From Streptomyces katrae (GTDB lineage Bacteria > Actinomycetota > Actinomycetes > Streptomycetales > Streptomycetaceae), in assembly GCF_000966975.1 (NCBI RefSeq), contig NZ_JZWV01000244.1, forward strand, positions 1-12,849: a stretch of DNA of 12,849 nucleotides, written 5' to 3'. A program made the position numbers and the translations under genes. This document shows, one piece after another, positions 1 through 8,000 of the stretch. The notes beneath the pieces were generated by a model. The model saw only the letters and a list, made by a program, of their open reading frames with translations, made no database searches and was not told where the DNA came from. The stretch's first letter is position 1. Each line of letters opens with the position of its first letter.

Positions 1-29
1 CCCTCGCGGGGGAGATGGCGGGCCCGCAC

Positions 30-44
30 GGGCTGTCACAGCCC
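30..44. promoter_or_regulatory. Palindrome upstream of the glycosylase gene (possible operator)
   Basis: GGGCTGT-C-ACAGCCC is a perfect 7-bp inverted repeat around one central base, ending 17 bp before the glycosylase ATG. A TACCCT hexamer (50-55) lies between it and the start codon. There is no good ribosome-binding site, so a leaderless or near-leaderless transcript is possible. An operator role is inferred only from symmetry and position. Confidence 0.35.
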
Positions 45-61
45 CCCGCTACCCTCGAAGC

Positions 62-1051
62 ATGGCCGGCCGATTCGACCCCCCGACCCGTACCGACCTG
101 CGGGCCGGGCGGACGCCCGTGCCCGGAGGGCACGGGGCTGCCGTCGGGGGTGGGGTGCGGCGGCTCTGGCGGCCCGAAGCGCCCGTCGACCTCGGGCTGG
201 TGCTCGGCCCGCTCCGCCGGGGGCCCGGCGACCCGACCTTCCGGACGACCCCCGACGGCTCCGTGTGGCGGGCCACCCGGACGCCCGCCGGACCGGCCAC
301 CCTCCGGGTCGCCGTGACCCCGGACGGGGTGGACGCCGAGGCGTGGGGGCCGGGAGCCGACTGGGTGCTGGACGGGCTGCCCGCGCTGTTGGGTGCCGAC
401 GACGACCCCGCCGCCTTCGTGCCCCGGCACCGGCTCGTGCACGCCAGCCACCGCCGACGTCCCGGCCTGCGCCTCACCCGGACCGGGCTGGTCCTGGAGT
501 CGCTGATCCCGACCGTCCTGGAGCAGAAGGTCACCTCCGACGAGGCCTACCGCTCCTGGCGCCGTCTGGTGTGCCGGCACGGCGAGCCGGCGCCCGGCCC
601 CGGCGGGCTGTACGTGATGCCCTCCGCCCGCGCCTGGGCGCTGATCCCCTCCTGGGACTGGCACCGTGCCGGGGTGGACCTGAAGCGCTCCGACACCATC
701 GTGCGGGCCGCCCGGGTGGCGGCCCGGCTGGAGGAGGCCGCCGCGATGGAGCTGCCGCAGGCGGCCGCGCGGCTGGAGGCCGTCCCCGGGATCGGGCCGT
801 GGACCTCCGCCGAGACCCTGCAGCGCAGCAACGGCGCGCCGGACGCCGTCACCACCGGCGACCTGCACCTCCCCGGCATCATCGGCTACGCCCTGACGGG
901 CAACCGCGACGCCGACGACGAGGTCATGCTGGAGCTCCTGGCCCCGTACGCGGGTCAACGCCACCGCGCGGCCCGCCTGATCCTCCTGGCGGGCCGCACC
1001 CCGCCCCGCCGCGCCCCCCGGATGTACCGGAGCGACATCAGCCGTATCTGA
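62..1051 (+). CDS. DNA-3-methyladenine glycosylase 2 family protein (AlkA-like, HhH-GPD superfamily)
   Basis: Probable base-excision repair enzyme of 329 residues that would release alkylated purines from DNA, acting on the nucleoid. The helix-hairpin-helix motif is visible at residues 238-248 (LEAVPGIGPWT). It is followed by the TTGD segment, whose Asp267 sits where HhH-GPD glycosylases carry the catalytic aspartate. The LIPTVLEQKVTSDEAYRSWR stretch before it is typical of the family's all-helical core. The first 50 or so residues are Arg/Gly/Pro-rich and may be a lineage-specific extension. The ATG at 62 lacks a clear Shine-Dalgarno sequence. The gene stands alone and converges on fbiB. The family is clear; the exact lesion spectrum cannot be read from sequence. 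Confidence 0.9.
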   Translation: MAGRFDPPTRTDLRAGRTPVPGGHGAAVGGGVRRLWRPEAPVDLGLVLGPLRRGPGDPTFRTTPDGSVWRATRTPAGPATLRVAVTPDGVDAEAWGPGADWVLDGLPALLGADDDPAAFVPRHRLVHASHRRRPGLRLTRTGLVLESLIPTVLEQKVTSDEAYRSWRRLVCRHGEPAPGPGGLYVMPSARAWALIPSWDWHRAGVDLKRSDTIVRAARVAARLEEAAAMELPQAAARLEAVPGIGPWTSAETLQRSNGAPDAVTTGDLHLPGIIGYALTGNRDADDEVMLELLAPYAGQRHRAARLILLAGRTPPRRAPRMYRSDISRI

Positions 1052-1081
1052 GACGGCGGGACGGCGGGACGGAGGGCCGGC

Positions 1082-1109
1082 GGGACGGGAAGGGGGAGGG
1101 ACGGGAGGG
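1082..1109 (+). other. G-quadruplex-type G-tract between convergent genes
   Basis: Six runs of three or more G separated by loops of only 1-2 bases (GGG at 1082, 1087, 1092, 1098, 1103 and 1107). Three more GGG runs lie just upstream at 1058, 1066 and 1074. The tract fills the 60-bp gap between the ends of the glycosylase gene and fbiB. It would be G-rich in the 3' end of the glycosylase transcript and C-rich for fbiB. It could help 3'-end formation, since no ordinary hairpin terminator is visible here. Confidence 0.5.
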
Positions 1110-1111
1110 CG

Positions 1112-2407
1112 CTACCGCACCTCGATGAAGTCCTCCGCCGCCCGCCCCGGCCGCTCCGCCGGCGCCCCGGCCGGGTGGCCCACCGCGACGGCGCCCATCG
1201 GGTCCCACGTCTCGGGCAGACCCAGCACCTTCCGCACCACGTCCCGGCAGAACATGGTCGAGGACACCCACGCCGAACCCAGCCGTTCCCCGGCCAGCGC
1301 GACCAGGAAGTTCTGCACGCCCGCGCCGGTCGCGACCACGAACATCTCCCGCTCGGCGGCGTCCCGCCGGGCGTGCCCGTAGTCGTGGGCGCCGTCCGTC
1401 ACCATGCACGGCACGACCAGGTACGGCGCGTTCCGCAGCACGTCTCCCCGCCGTACCCGCTTGGCGATGGACTCCTCGGACTTGCCGTCGCGCCGCAGGT
1501 CGGCGATCCAGGCGTCCCGCATGGCGTCCAGCAGCTCCAGCCGGGCGCCGGCCGACTCCAGCAGGACGAACCGCCACGGCGTCGTGTGGTGCGGGGCAGG
1601 GGCGGTCAGGGCCGCCGCGACCGCGCGCCGTACCGCGCCGGGGGCGACGGGCTCGTCGGTGAAGGCGCGGACGGTGCGCCGCTGGGTGACGGCTTCCCTC
1701 ACGGCCTCCGAGGTGCCGAGCCGGAACATGTCGTCGGCCGGGGCCCGGACCAGGTCGCGGGCGCTGGAGGCGCCGCCGACGAGGTGTCCGAGTCCGCGGA
1801 CGACCGCCACCGGGAGCCCTGCCGCCTTGCCCTTGACCAGGTCCCCGGCGGCGGCGAGTTCGTCCGCCGTCGCCACTATCGTCGCGCTCAGCGGGTTGCC
1901 GTGGGCGTCGGTGCCGCCGCGCAGGTCGTCCAGGACCCGCACCCCGGCCGCGCCGATGGCGACGTCGGTGAGCCCGGAGCGCCAGGGCCGGCCGAAGGTG
2001 TCGGTGACGACCACGCCCACGTCGACGGAGAGCAGGGTCCGCAGCCCGTCGCGGAGGGCGGCCGCCGAGGCGTCGGGGTCCTCGGGCAGCAGCAGGACGG
2101 TGCCCGGTTCGGTGTTGGAGGCGTCGACGCCGGCCGCCGCCATGACCAGCCCCTGCCGGTTCTCGACGATCCGCAGCGTGCCCCGGCGGGCGACGACCCG
2201 TACGGTCTCCGCGTCGATGGCCTCCTCGCGTGAGTCGGCCCGTACGATCCGCCCCTCCGCCTTCGAGACGATCTTCGAGGTGACCAGCAGGACGTCGCCG
2301 TCGCGCAGGCCGGGCGCCGCGTCGGCGATCAGCCGGGCCAGGTCGTCGCCGGGCCGGACCTCGGGGATCCCGGGGAGGGCGCGCACCTCGTAGGAGGGTG
2401 TGCTCAC
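1112..2407 (-). CDS. fbiB: Bifunctional F420 biosynthesis protein FbiB (F420-0:gamma-glutamyl ligase plus FMN-dependent nitroreductase-fold domain)
   Basis: Cytoplasmic enzyme of 431 residues, the full two-domain length known from actinobacteria. Residues about 10-230 form the CofE ligase that adds gamma-linked glutamates to F420-0; LPGIPEV (11-17), [12 protein letters not shown] (42-53), GVDASN (93-98) and TDTFGRPWR (135-143) are its hallmarks. Residues about 237-431 are a nitroreductase-fold FMN domain beginning at QRRTVRAF. In mycobacteria this domain reduces dehydro-F420-0 made by FbiA. The GTG start overlaps the fbiA stop in a GTGA quadruplet (2404-2407), so translation is probably coupled and the two proteins made together. 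It is last in the cdo-fbiA-fbiB operon and ends with TAG near the G-tract. Identification is firm. Confidence 0.96.
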   Translation of the reverse strand: MSTPSYEVRALPGIPEVRPGDDLARLIADAAPGLRDGDVLLVTSKIVSKAEGRIVRADSREEAIDAETVRVVARRGTLRIVENRQGLVMAAAGVDASNTEPGTVLLLPEDPDASAAALRDGLRTLLSVDVGVVVTDTFGRPWRSGLTDVAIGAAGVRVLDDLRGGTDAHGNPLSATIVATADELAAAGDLVKGKAAGLPVAVVRGLGHLVGGASSARDLVRAPADDMFRLGTSEAVREAVTQRRTVRAFTDEPVAPGAVRRAVAAALTAPAPHHTTPWRFVLLESAGARLELLDAMRDAWIADLRRDGKSEESIAKRVRRGDVLRNAPYLVVPCMVTDGAHDYGHARRDAAEREMFVVATGAGVQNFLVALAGERLGSAWVSSTMFCRDVVRKVLGLPETWDPMGAVAVGHPAGAPAERPGRAAEDFIEVR

Positions 2408-3363
2408 CGTGCCTGCTCGGCGAGTTCCAGTGCGGCGCGGGCCATGGCGGCGGTGGCGTCCGTGTCGGTCATCATCAGCGGCACGGCCCGGCAGGCGATG
2501 CCGGCGGCGGTGACCGTCTCGACGGCGTCGGCGTCGGAGGTGTCCACGAGCCAGCCGTCGAGGAGTCCGGGGCCGTAGTGCAGGGCGACGGCGGAGGCCG
2601 TGGATTCGACGCCGACCGCCGCGAGGACCTTGTCGGCCATGCCGCGTACGGGTGATCCGCCGACGATGGGGGAGAGTCCGACGACCGGGGCCGCGGCCTG
2701 GGCCACCGCTTCGCGGATGCCGGGGACGGCGAGGATGGTGCCGATGGAGACGACCGGGTTGGACGGCGGGAGGAGGATGACGTCGGCGGCCGCGATGGCC
2801 TCCAGGACGCCGGGCGCGGGCTTGGCCTGCTCGGCGCCGACGGGGACGACGGCCTCGGCGTCGAGGGAGGCGCGCAGCTTGACCCAGTACTCCTGGAAGT
2901 GGATGACGCGGCGTTCGCCGGTCTCGGGGTCGTTGACGGCGACGTGCGTCTCGACGCGGTCGTCGGACATGGGCAGCAGGCGGACGCCGGGCTGCCAGCG
3001 GTCGCAGAGGGCCTCGGTGACGGCGCTGAGCGGGTAGCCGGCGTCGATCATCTGGGTGCGGACGATGTGGGTGGCGAAGTCGCGGTCGCCGAGGCCGAAC
3101 CAGGAGGGTCCGACCCCGTACGCCGCGAGTTCTTCCTTGACGGTGAAGGACTCGTCGGTGCGGCCCCAGCCCTGGTCCTCGTTGATGCCACCGCCGAGGG
3201 TGTACATCACGGTGTCCAGGTCGGGGCAGACCTTCAGCCCGAACAGGTGAATGTCGTCACCGGTGTTGCCGATGACGGTGATCTCCGCGTCGGGGACCGC
3301 CGACAGCAGTCCGCGGAGGAAACGGGCGCCGCCGATACCGCCGGCCAGAACAACAATGCGCAT
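2404..3363 (-). CDS. fbiA: FbiA/CofD, phosphoenolpyruvate (or 2-phospho-L-lactate) transferase of F420 biosynthesis
   Basis: Cytoplasmic transferase of 319 residues, the normal family length. It moves the phospho-enolpyruvyl group (actinobacteria) or phospholactyl group (archaea) from a GDP-linked donor onto the deazaflavin Fo, giving dehydro-F420-0 or F420-0. The N-terminal glycine loop [11 protein letters not shown] (6-16), NTGDD (33-37), CPDLDT (46-51), LPPSNP and the SPIVGG segment are all CofD signatures. The ATG lies 13 bp after the cysteine dioxygenase stop. I see no Shine-Dalgarno sequence in that gap, so translation may rely on reinitiation from the upstream gene. The 3' end overlaps the fbiB GTG by four bases. 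FbiC and FbiD, needed for Fo and the donor, are not in this window. Confidence 0.96.
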   Translation of the reverse strand: MRIVVLAGGIGGARFLRGLLSAVPDAEITVIGNTGDDIHLFGLKVCPDLDTVMYTLGGGINEDQGWGRTDESFTVKEELAAYGVGPSWFGLGDRDFATHIVRTQMIDAGYPLSAVTEALCDRWQPGVRLLPMSDDRVETHVAVNDPETGERRVIHFQEYWVKLRASLDAEAVVPVGAEQAKPAPGVLEAIAAADVILLPPSNPVVSIGTILAVPGIREAVAQAAAPVVGLSPIVGGSPVRGMADKVLAAVGVESTASAVALHYGPGLLDGWLVDTSDADAVETVTAAGIACRAVPLMMTDTDATAAMARAALELAEQAR

Positions 3364-3376
3364 GTACCGCAGTCTG

Positions 3377-3937
3377 TCAGGCGGTTACGTGCTCCGGGTG
3401 GGCCGGGGAGCAGCTGTGCATCGGCATCTCGGTCAGGCCGGGGAAGTAGACGTGCAGGCTGACCGCGCCTTCGAGGGTGTCGTTGACGACCTCGTGGGCG
3501 TAGCCGGGGGCGAAGACGCGCTGGGCGCCGGCGCGGTGGGTGAGGCGTCCGCGGGGGGTGTGCTCGGTGAGCTCGCCGTCGAGGACGGTGAGGACGCCGG
3601 AGGAGGCGCCGTGGTCGTGGAGGCCGCTGCCCTGGCCGGGGACCCAGCTGAGCAGCCAGACCTCGTAGCCGGGGCCGGTGCGCAGGCGGTGGTACCAGCG
3701 GGTGGTGGCGTCGTACTGGACCAGGTGCTCCCAGCTGGCGCGGTCCTCGGCGATGGAGCGGGCGAGGCCGGCGAACTCGGCGACGGTGACCGGGTGTTCG
3801 CGGGCGGGCTGGAGGAGGTGCTGGACGGCCAGGATGTCGCCGGCGATCTGCAGGTCGCTCTCGACGGGGGCCGGGGCGGGGGCCTGCGCAGGGGCGGTGC
3901 GGGCGGCGGCGACGGTGGAGGCGGGGGCGCTGTTCAT
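3377..3937 (-). CDS. Cysteine dioxygenase family protein (type I, cupin fold)
   Basis: Predicted cytosolic non-haem iron enzyme of 186 residues that oxidises cysteine to cysteine sulfinate. Iron ligands are readable as His107 and His109 in LHDHGASSG, with a third, His148, in GYAHEVVN. Ser160-His162-Tyr164 in SLHVY reproduces the Ser-His-Tyr triad of mammalian cysteine dioxygenase, and TRWYHRL (79-85) is a good candidate for the substrate-carboxylate-binding arginine region. The first 25 residues are Ala/Pro-rich and probably disordered. The ATG is preceded by GAGGAC (complement of 3948-3953) at good spacing. It is the promoter-proximal gene of the operon with fbiA and fbiB. A related thiol dioxygenase (for example acting on mercaptopropionate) is possible but less likely given the triad. 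Confidence 0.88.
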   Translation of the reverse strand: MNSAPASTVAAARTAPAQAPAPAPVESDLQIAGDILAVQHLLQPAREHPVTVAEFAGLARSIAEDRASWEHLVQYDATTRWYHRLRTGPGYEVWLLSWVPGQGSGLHDHGASSGVLTVLDGELTEHTPRGRLTHRAGAQRVFAPGYAHEVVNDTLEGAVSLHVYFPGLTEMPMHSCSPAHPEHVTA

Positions 3938-4444
3938 CGTGGGGGGTGTCCTCGACGTATGTCAGTCGTGCGGGGCGGTTGCTGTGGGGGTAGCCGGTGC
4001 TCGGGGGAGCCGAGGGGCTCCGGGGGCATCAACAGCTGCAACAGCAACAGCGAACCTGGGCAGCGCACAGGAACCCACGAATGGGGGTCCGGTTGGCGGC
4101 TGCGGTCGCTGACATGAGGACAAGGAGACCGGGCCGAAGGCCGGACTGTCAACCCAATGTCCGGATTGAGCGGAAAGTTTCACCTCATCCGGTTACTGTG
4201 CGCGGAGAAAGGTTTGTGCAGTTCAGGCCAGGGCATGTGCGGTGCAACCGACGGGTGCCGCTCTCAAACCTGTCGACGCCAAGTCGTGACCGGAATGTGA
4301 TCCGCGCCGCATCTTCGGCCGGATTGCAACCCCTCCACGGAGTGACGCGTCGCCCAGGAGAGAGGGGGCCACTCGCCGGCGGCCGGTGGCTTCTGTCACG
4401 ATTTTTGGCGATATGAACACTTTCTGTATAGGCTTGGTTCCGCA

Positions 4445-4514
4445 GAGTGAATAAGGCGCCCAATAGCAGATCTCGGCTTGACTGGGCAGAAGCCACGCAC
4501 TTGTAATTTCACTC
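4445..4514. repeat. 7-bp inverted repeat bracketing the whiB promoter (possible BldD half-sites)
   Basis: GAGTGAA (4445-4451) and its exact reverse complement TTCACTC (4508-4514) lie either side of the -35/-10 pair. AGTGA-n-TCAC(C/T) resembles the early description of BldD operators, and whiB is a known BldD target in S. coelicolor. The 56-bp separation is wider than the compact palindrome seen in later genome-wide work. This is a suggestion, not an identification. Confidence 0.4.
4478..4507 (+). promoter_or_regulatory. whiB promoter, sigma-70/HrdB type
   Basis: TTGACT (4478-4483), an 18-bp spacer, then TGTAAT (4502-4507): five of six matches to each bacterial consensus hexamer. This is the best promoter in the window. 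A start near 4514 would give a leader of about 66 nt before the whiB ATG. A GTGTC (4515-4519; complement of the WhiA-type GACAC) and a palindrome lie immediately downstream. Confidence 0.65.
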
Positions 4515-4519
4515 GTGTC

Positions 4520-4539
4520 GTTACCTGGCGATCGGTAAC
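4520..4539. promoter_or_regulatory. Inverted repeat at the start of the whiB leader (possible operator)
   Basis: GTTACC and GGTAAC form a perfect 6-bp inverted repeat with an 8-bp spacer. It begins a few bases after the predicted transcription start and ends 41 bp before the ATG. A repressor bound here would block initiation or clearance. A leader hairpin is possible but the stem is short. Confidence 0.45.
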
Positions 4540-4580
4540 GGCAACACCACGGGGACGCACAGACAGAGCGAGGGGCGCAC

Positions 4581-4844
4581 ATGACCGAGCTGTTTCAGGA
4601 ACTGCTGGTCGAGGAGGCGGACGAGGAGCTCGGATGGCAGGAGCGCGCTCTGTGCGCCCAGACCGACCCCGAATCCTTCTTTCCCGAGAAGGGCGGCTCC
4701 ACCCGCGAAGCCAAGAAGGTCTGCCTCGCCTGCGAGGTCCGTTCCGAATGTCTTGAGTACGCCCTCGCCAACGACGAGCGATTCGGCATCTGGGGCGGCC
4801 TGTCCGAAAGAGAGCGCCGCCGCCTGAAGAAGGCAGCGGTCTGA
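4581..4844 (+). CDS. whiB: Sporulation transcription factor WhiB (iron-sulfur Wbl family)
   Basis: 87-residue iron-sulfur regulator, recognisable almost residue for residue as Streptomyces WhiB, orthologue of mycobacterial WhiB2. With WhiA it activates genes needed to stop aerial growth and begin sporulation septation. Cys25, Cys48, Cys51 and Cys57 form the C-x22-C-x2-C-x5-C set that holds a [4Fe-4S] cluster. GIWGG (69-73) is the family turn motif, followed by the basic DNA-contact tail ERRRLKKAA. The start is fixed by GAGGGG (4570-4575), five bases before the ATG. It is monocistronic: its own promoter lies upstream and a strong hairpin lies 75 bp after the stop. No key residue is missing. 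Confidence 0.98.
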   Translation: MTELFQELLVEEADEELGWQERALCAQTDPESFFPEKGGSTREAKKVCLACEVRSECLEYALANDERFGIWGGLSERERRRLKKAAV

Positions 4845-4919
4845 CCCGCCGCACAGCCCACGACGACCCCCGGTCAACCGCGCTCCGCCGAGCGCCGCAC
4901 ACCGCAGCAGACAGAGCAA

Positions 4920-4960
4920 ACGGTCCGCCTCCCGCACCTTCCCCGCAGGAGGCGGACCGT
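4920..4960 (+). terminator. Hairpin terminator after whiB
   Basis: Perfect 13-bp stem, ACGGTCCGCCTCC (4920-4932) with its exact complement at 4948-4960, around a 15-base loop. There is no T-tract, as is usual for Streptomyces terminators. It isolates whiB from the glycosyltransferase gene. Confidence 0.85.
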
Positions 4961-5010
4961 CGCGTTCAGGGCCTTCCCCGGAGGCGGCGGACCCGCCCCT
5001 TCCCAGCCGT

Positions 5011-5016
5011 TAGTGT
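5011..5016 (+). promoter_or_regulatory. Possible -10 element for the glycosyltransferase operon
   Basis: TAGTGT in the context GTTAGTGTGG fits the TAnnnT pattern of Streptomyces -10 boxes and lies after the whiB terminator, about 70 bp before the ATG. No good -35 hexamer is seen 16-18 bp upstream, so support is modest. Confidence 0.35.
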
Positions 5017-5085
5017 GGGGCGCTGTCCAGCAGCCTCCGAGGGCACCCCACCCCCGGATCCCCAGGCCGGAGGGCCCGTACCGCG

Positions 5086-8000
5086 ATGTCCCCGCACAGC
5101 AACTCGCCGGTCTCCCACCAGGCGGCCGCCGCCCCCGAGTTCCCCCGGCACGTCGTCACCGCAGTGCTCGTCGCCCACGACGGAGCCCGCTGGCTGCCCC
5201 AGACCCTCGCCGGGCTCCTCGCCCAGGAACGCCCCGCGCAGGCCCACGTCGCCGCCGACACCGGCAGCTCCGACGCCTCCGCCCGCCTCCTCGCCGAGGC
5301 CCTCGGCGACGAGCACGTCCTGCACCTCGCCCGCCGCACCGGATTCGGCGCCGCCGTCGACGAGGCCGCCCGCAGCGCCCCCACCCTCACCCCCGACGAC
5401 CTCCCCTACCTCAAGCGCCCCAGCGGCTGGGACCCCGTGAGCCGCACCTGGCGCGACGACACCTACGACCTCCCCGACCTCCCCCACGGCGAACCCGTCC
5501 AGTGGCTCTGGCTCCTCCACGACGACAGCGCCCCCGAACCCGACGCCCTCACCGAACTCCTGCGCGTCGCCGACCAGAACCCCGAAGCCGCCGTCATCGG
5601 CCCCAAGCTCCGCGGCTGGTACGACACCAAGCAGCTCCTCGAAGCCGGCGTCACCATCGCCCGCAGCGGCCGCCGCTGGACCGGCCTCGACCGCCGCGAA
5701 CAGGACCAGGGACAGCACGACCAGGTCCGCCCCGTCCTCGCCGTCTCCACCGCCGGCATGCTCGTGCGCCGCGACGTGTACGACGCCCTCGGCGGCTTCG
5801 ACCGCCGCCTGCCCCTCATGCGCGACGACGTCGACCTCTGCTGGCGCGCCCACAGCGCCGGCCACACCGTCCTCGTCGCCCCCGACGCCGTCCTGCGCCA
5901 CGCCGAAGCCGCCTCCCGGGAACGCCGCACCGTCGACTGCGCCGGACGCTCCTCCGTCGACCCCCACCGCGTCGACAAGGCCGGCGCCGTCCACACCCTG
6001 CTGGCCAACACCCCCGGCCGCGCCCTGCCCTACGTACTGCTGCGCCTGGTCCTCGGCACCCTCCTGCGCACCCTCGGCTACCTCATCGGCAAGGCCCCCG
6101 GCCAGGCCGCCGCCGAGTTCACCGGCCTGCTCGCCACCCTGCTGCGCCCCGGCCGCGTCCTCGCCGCCCGCAAGGCCCGCCGCCGGACCGCCGTCCCCGC
6201 CTCCGAACTGCGCCCCCTCTTCCCCCCGCCCGGCGCCACCCTGCGCGCGAGCGCCGAACAGCTCGCCGCCTACCTCGGCTCCGGCCAGGGCACCGAAGGC
6301 GCCCCCACCGGCCGGCACGGCGGCGCCGTCGAATCCGGGCCCGGCGGCGACGACGCCGACTACCTGGAGATCGAGCAGTTCTCCCGGCTCAAGCGGATCG
6401 CCCGCAAGCCCGCCCCCGTCCTCTTCGCCCTGCTCCTGCTCGTCTCCCTCGCCGCCTGCCGCGCCCTGATCGGCGGCGGCAGCCTCATGGGCGGCGCCCT
6501 CCTCCCCGCCCCCGCGAGCGCCCTCGACCTGTGGCACCGCTACACCACCGACTGGCAGCCCGCCGGCACCGGCACCACCGCCGGCGCACCCCCCTACCTC
6601 GCCGTCCTCGCAGCCGTCTCCGCCCTGCTGTTCGGCTCCACCAAGGCCGCGCTGACCCTCCTGCTCGTCTGCTCCGTCCCGCTCGCCGGCCTCACCGCCT
6701 ACTTCGCCTCCCGGCCGCTGGCCGAGTCCCGGCTGCTGCGCGCCTGGGCCGCCGTCGCCTACGCCTTCCTGCCCTCCGTCACCGGAGCCCTCGCCGGCGG
6801 CCGCCTCGGCACCGCCGTCCTCGCCATCCTCCTGCCCCTCCTCGCCCGCTCCGCCGTCACCGCCTTCGGCTTCGCCGACCGCGACACCACCGGCACCTGG
6901 CGCGCGGTGTGGACGTACACCCTGCTGCTGAGCCTGGCCACCGCCTTCACCCCCGTCGTCTGGCCGCTCGCCGCAGCCCTCGGCACCGCCGCGCTCCTGG
7001 TGCGGCGAGCCCGCTGGAAGACGTACGCCCCCCGGCTGCTCGCCACCCTCGCCGTACCCGTCCTCGTCCTCGCCCCCTGGTCCCTGAGCCTGTTCACCCA
7101 CCCCGGACGCCTCCTGCACGAGGCCGGACTCCCCTACGGCAGCGGCTCCGCCACCCCCCTCGGCCTGCTCACCGCCGACCCCGGCGGCCCCGGCACCTCC
7201 GGCGGGCTCCTCCTCGCCGGCACCCTGCTCGCCGCCCTCGCCGCCCTGCTCCGCGCCGACCGCCGCCTGGCCATCGCCACCGCCTGGACAGCCGCCCTGG
7301 CCGGCCTGCTCCTCGCCGTCCTGCTGAACCGCACCGGCTGGGCCGGCCCCGCCACCCTCCTCCAAGGCCTCGCCCTCATCGCCGCCGCCGTGCTCGGCGC
7401 GGACGGAGCCAAGGAGCGGGTCGCCGCCCGCAGCTTCGGCTGGCGCCAGCCGCTCGCCGCCCTCATCGCCCTCGCCGCGGCCGCCGGCCCGCTGCTCGCG
7501 GCGGCCGTCTGGACCGTCGCCGGAGCCGACGGACCGATCCGGCGCCACGACCCCGTACAGGTCCCCGCGTTCGTCGCCGCCCAGTCCGACGACAGCAACC
7601 GCACCCGCACCCTCGTCCTCGGCGGCGACTCGCCCGCCACCGTCTCCTACACCCTGGTCCGCGGCGGCGGCGTCAGCCTCGGCGACGCCGAGGTCCTCGC
7701 CGAAGCCGGCGCCCAGAGCCGCCTCACCCAGGCCGTCTCCAGCCTGGTCTCCGGCTCCGGCGCCGACCAGTCCGAGCAGCTGGGCGCCTTCGCCGTCCGC
7801 TTCGTGATGATGCCTCCCGGCGGCCCCGCCACCCTGCGGCAGACCCTCGACGGCACCCCCGGCCTCAAGCAGCACCACCAGGACGACGGCACCGCCGTCT
7901 GGGAGGTCCAGCGGCTCCCCGCCCGCGTCGCGATCGTCCCCGCCCGGCAGGGCCAGGCCCCCATCGCCGTCGAGGCCGGGCCCGTCGAGGCCCACGCGAA

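Larger units (their letters stand above)
3938..4580. other. Gene-free divergent control region between cdo-fbiAB and whiB
   Basis: 643 bp with lower GC than its surroundings and no open frame showing Streptomyces codon bias. The right third carries the whiB promoter and its symmetric elements (listed separately). A second, poorer -10-like sequence (TATAGG, 4427-4432) lies upstream and could mark another whiB start; whiB of S. coelicolor is known to use two promoters. CCGGATTG occurs twice (near 4160 and 4319). On the minus strand the cdo operon promoter must also lie here, but I could not pick a convincing -35/-10 pair for it. Confidence 0.6.

Noticed and set aside
3251..4117. Plus-strand open frame opposite fbiA/cysteine dioxygenase
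   Set aside because: It is antisense to two well-supported enzymes and ends in the control region, with a Gly/Val/Asp-rich product and no motif.
4124..4152. Perfect TTGACA (complement of 4147-4152) as the -35 of the cdo operon
   Set aside because: At 17-18 bp spacing the -10 position reads GTCTCC or TCTCCT, with no TAnnnT, so I did not call a promoter.
4185..4496. Open frames on both strands in the whiB upstream region
   Set aside because: They lack GC-rich third positions and ribosome sites, and overlap the promoter elements.
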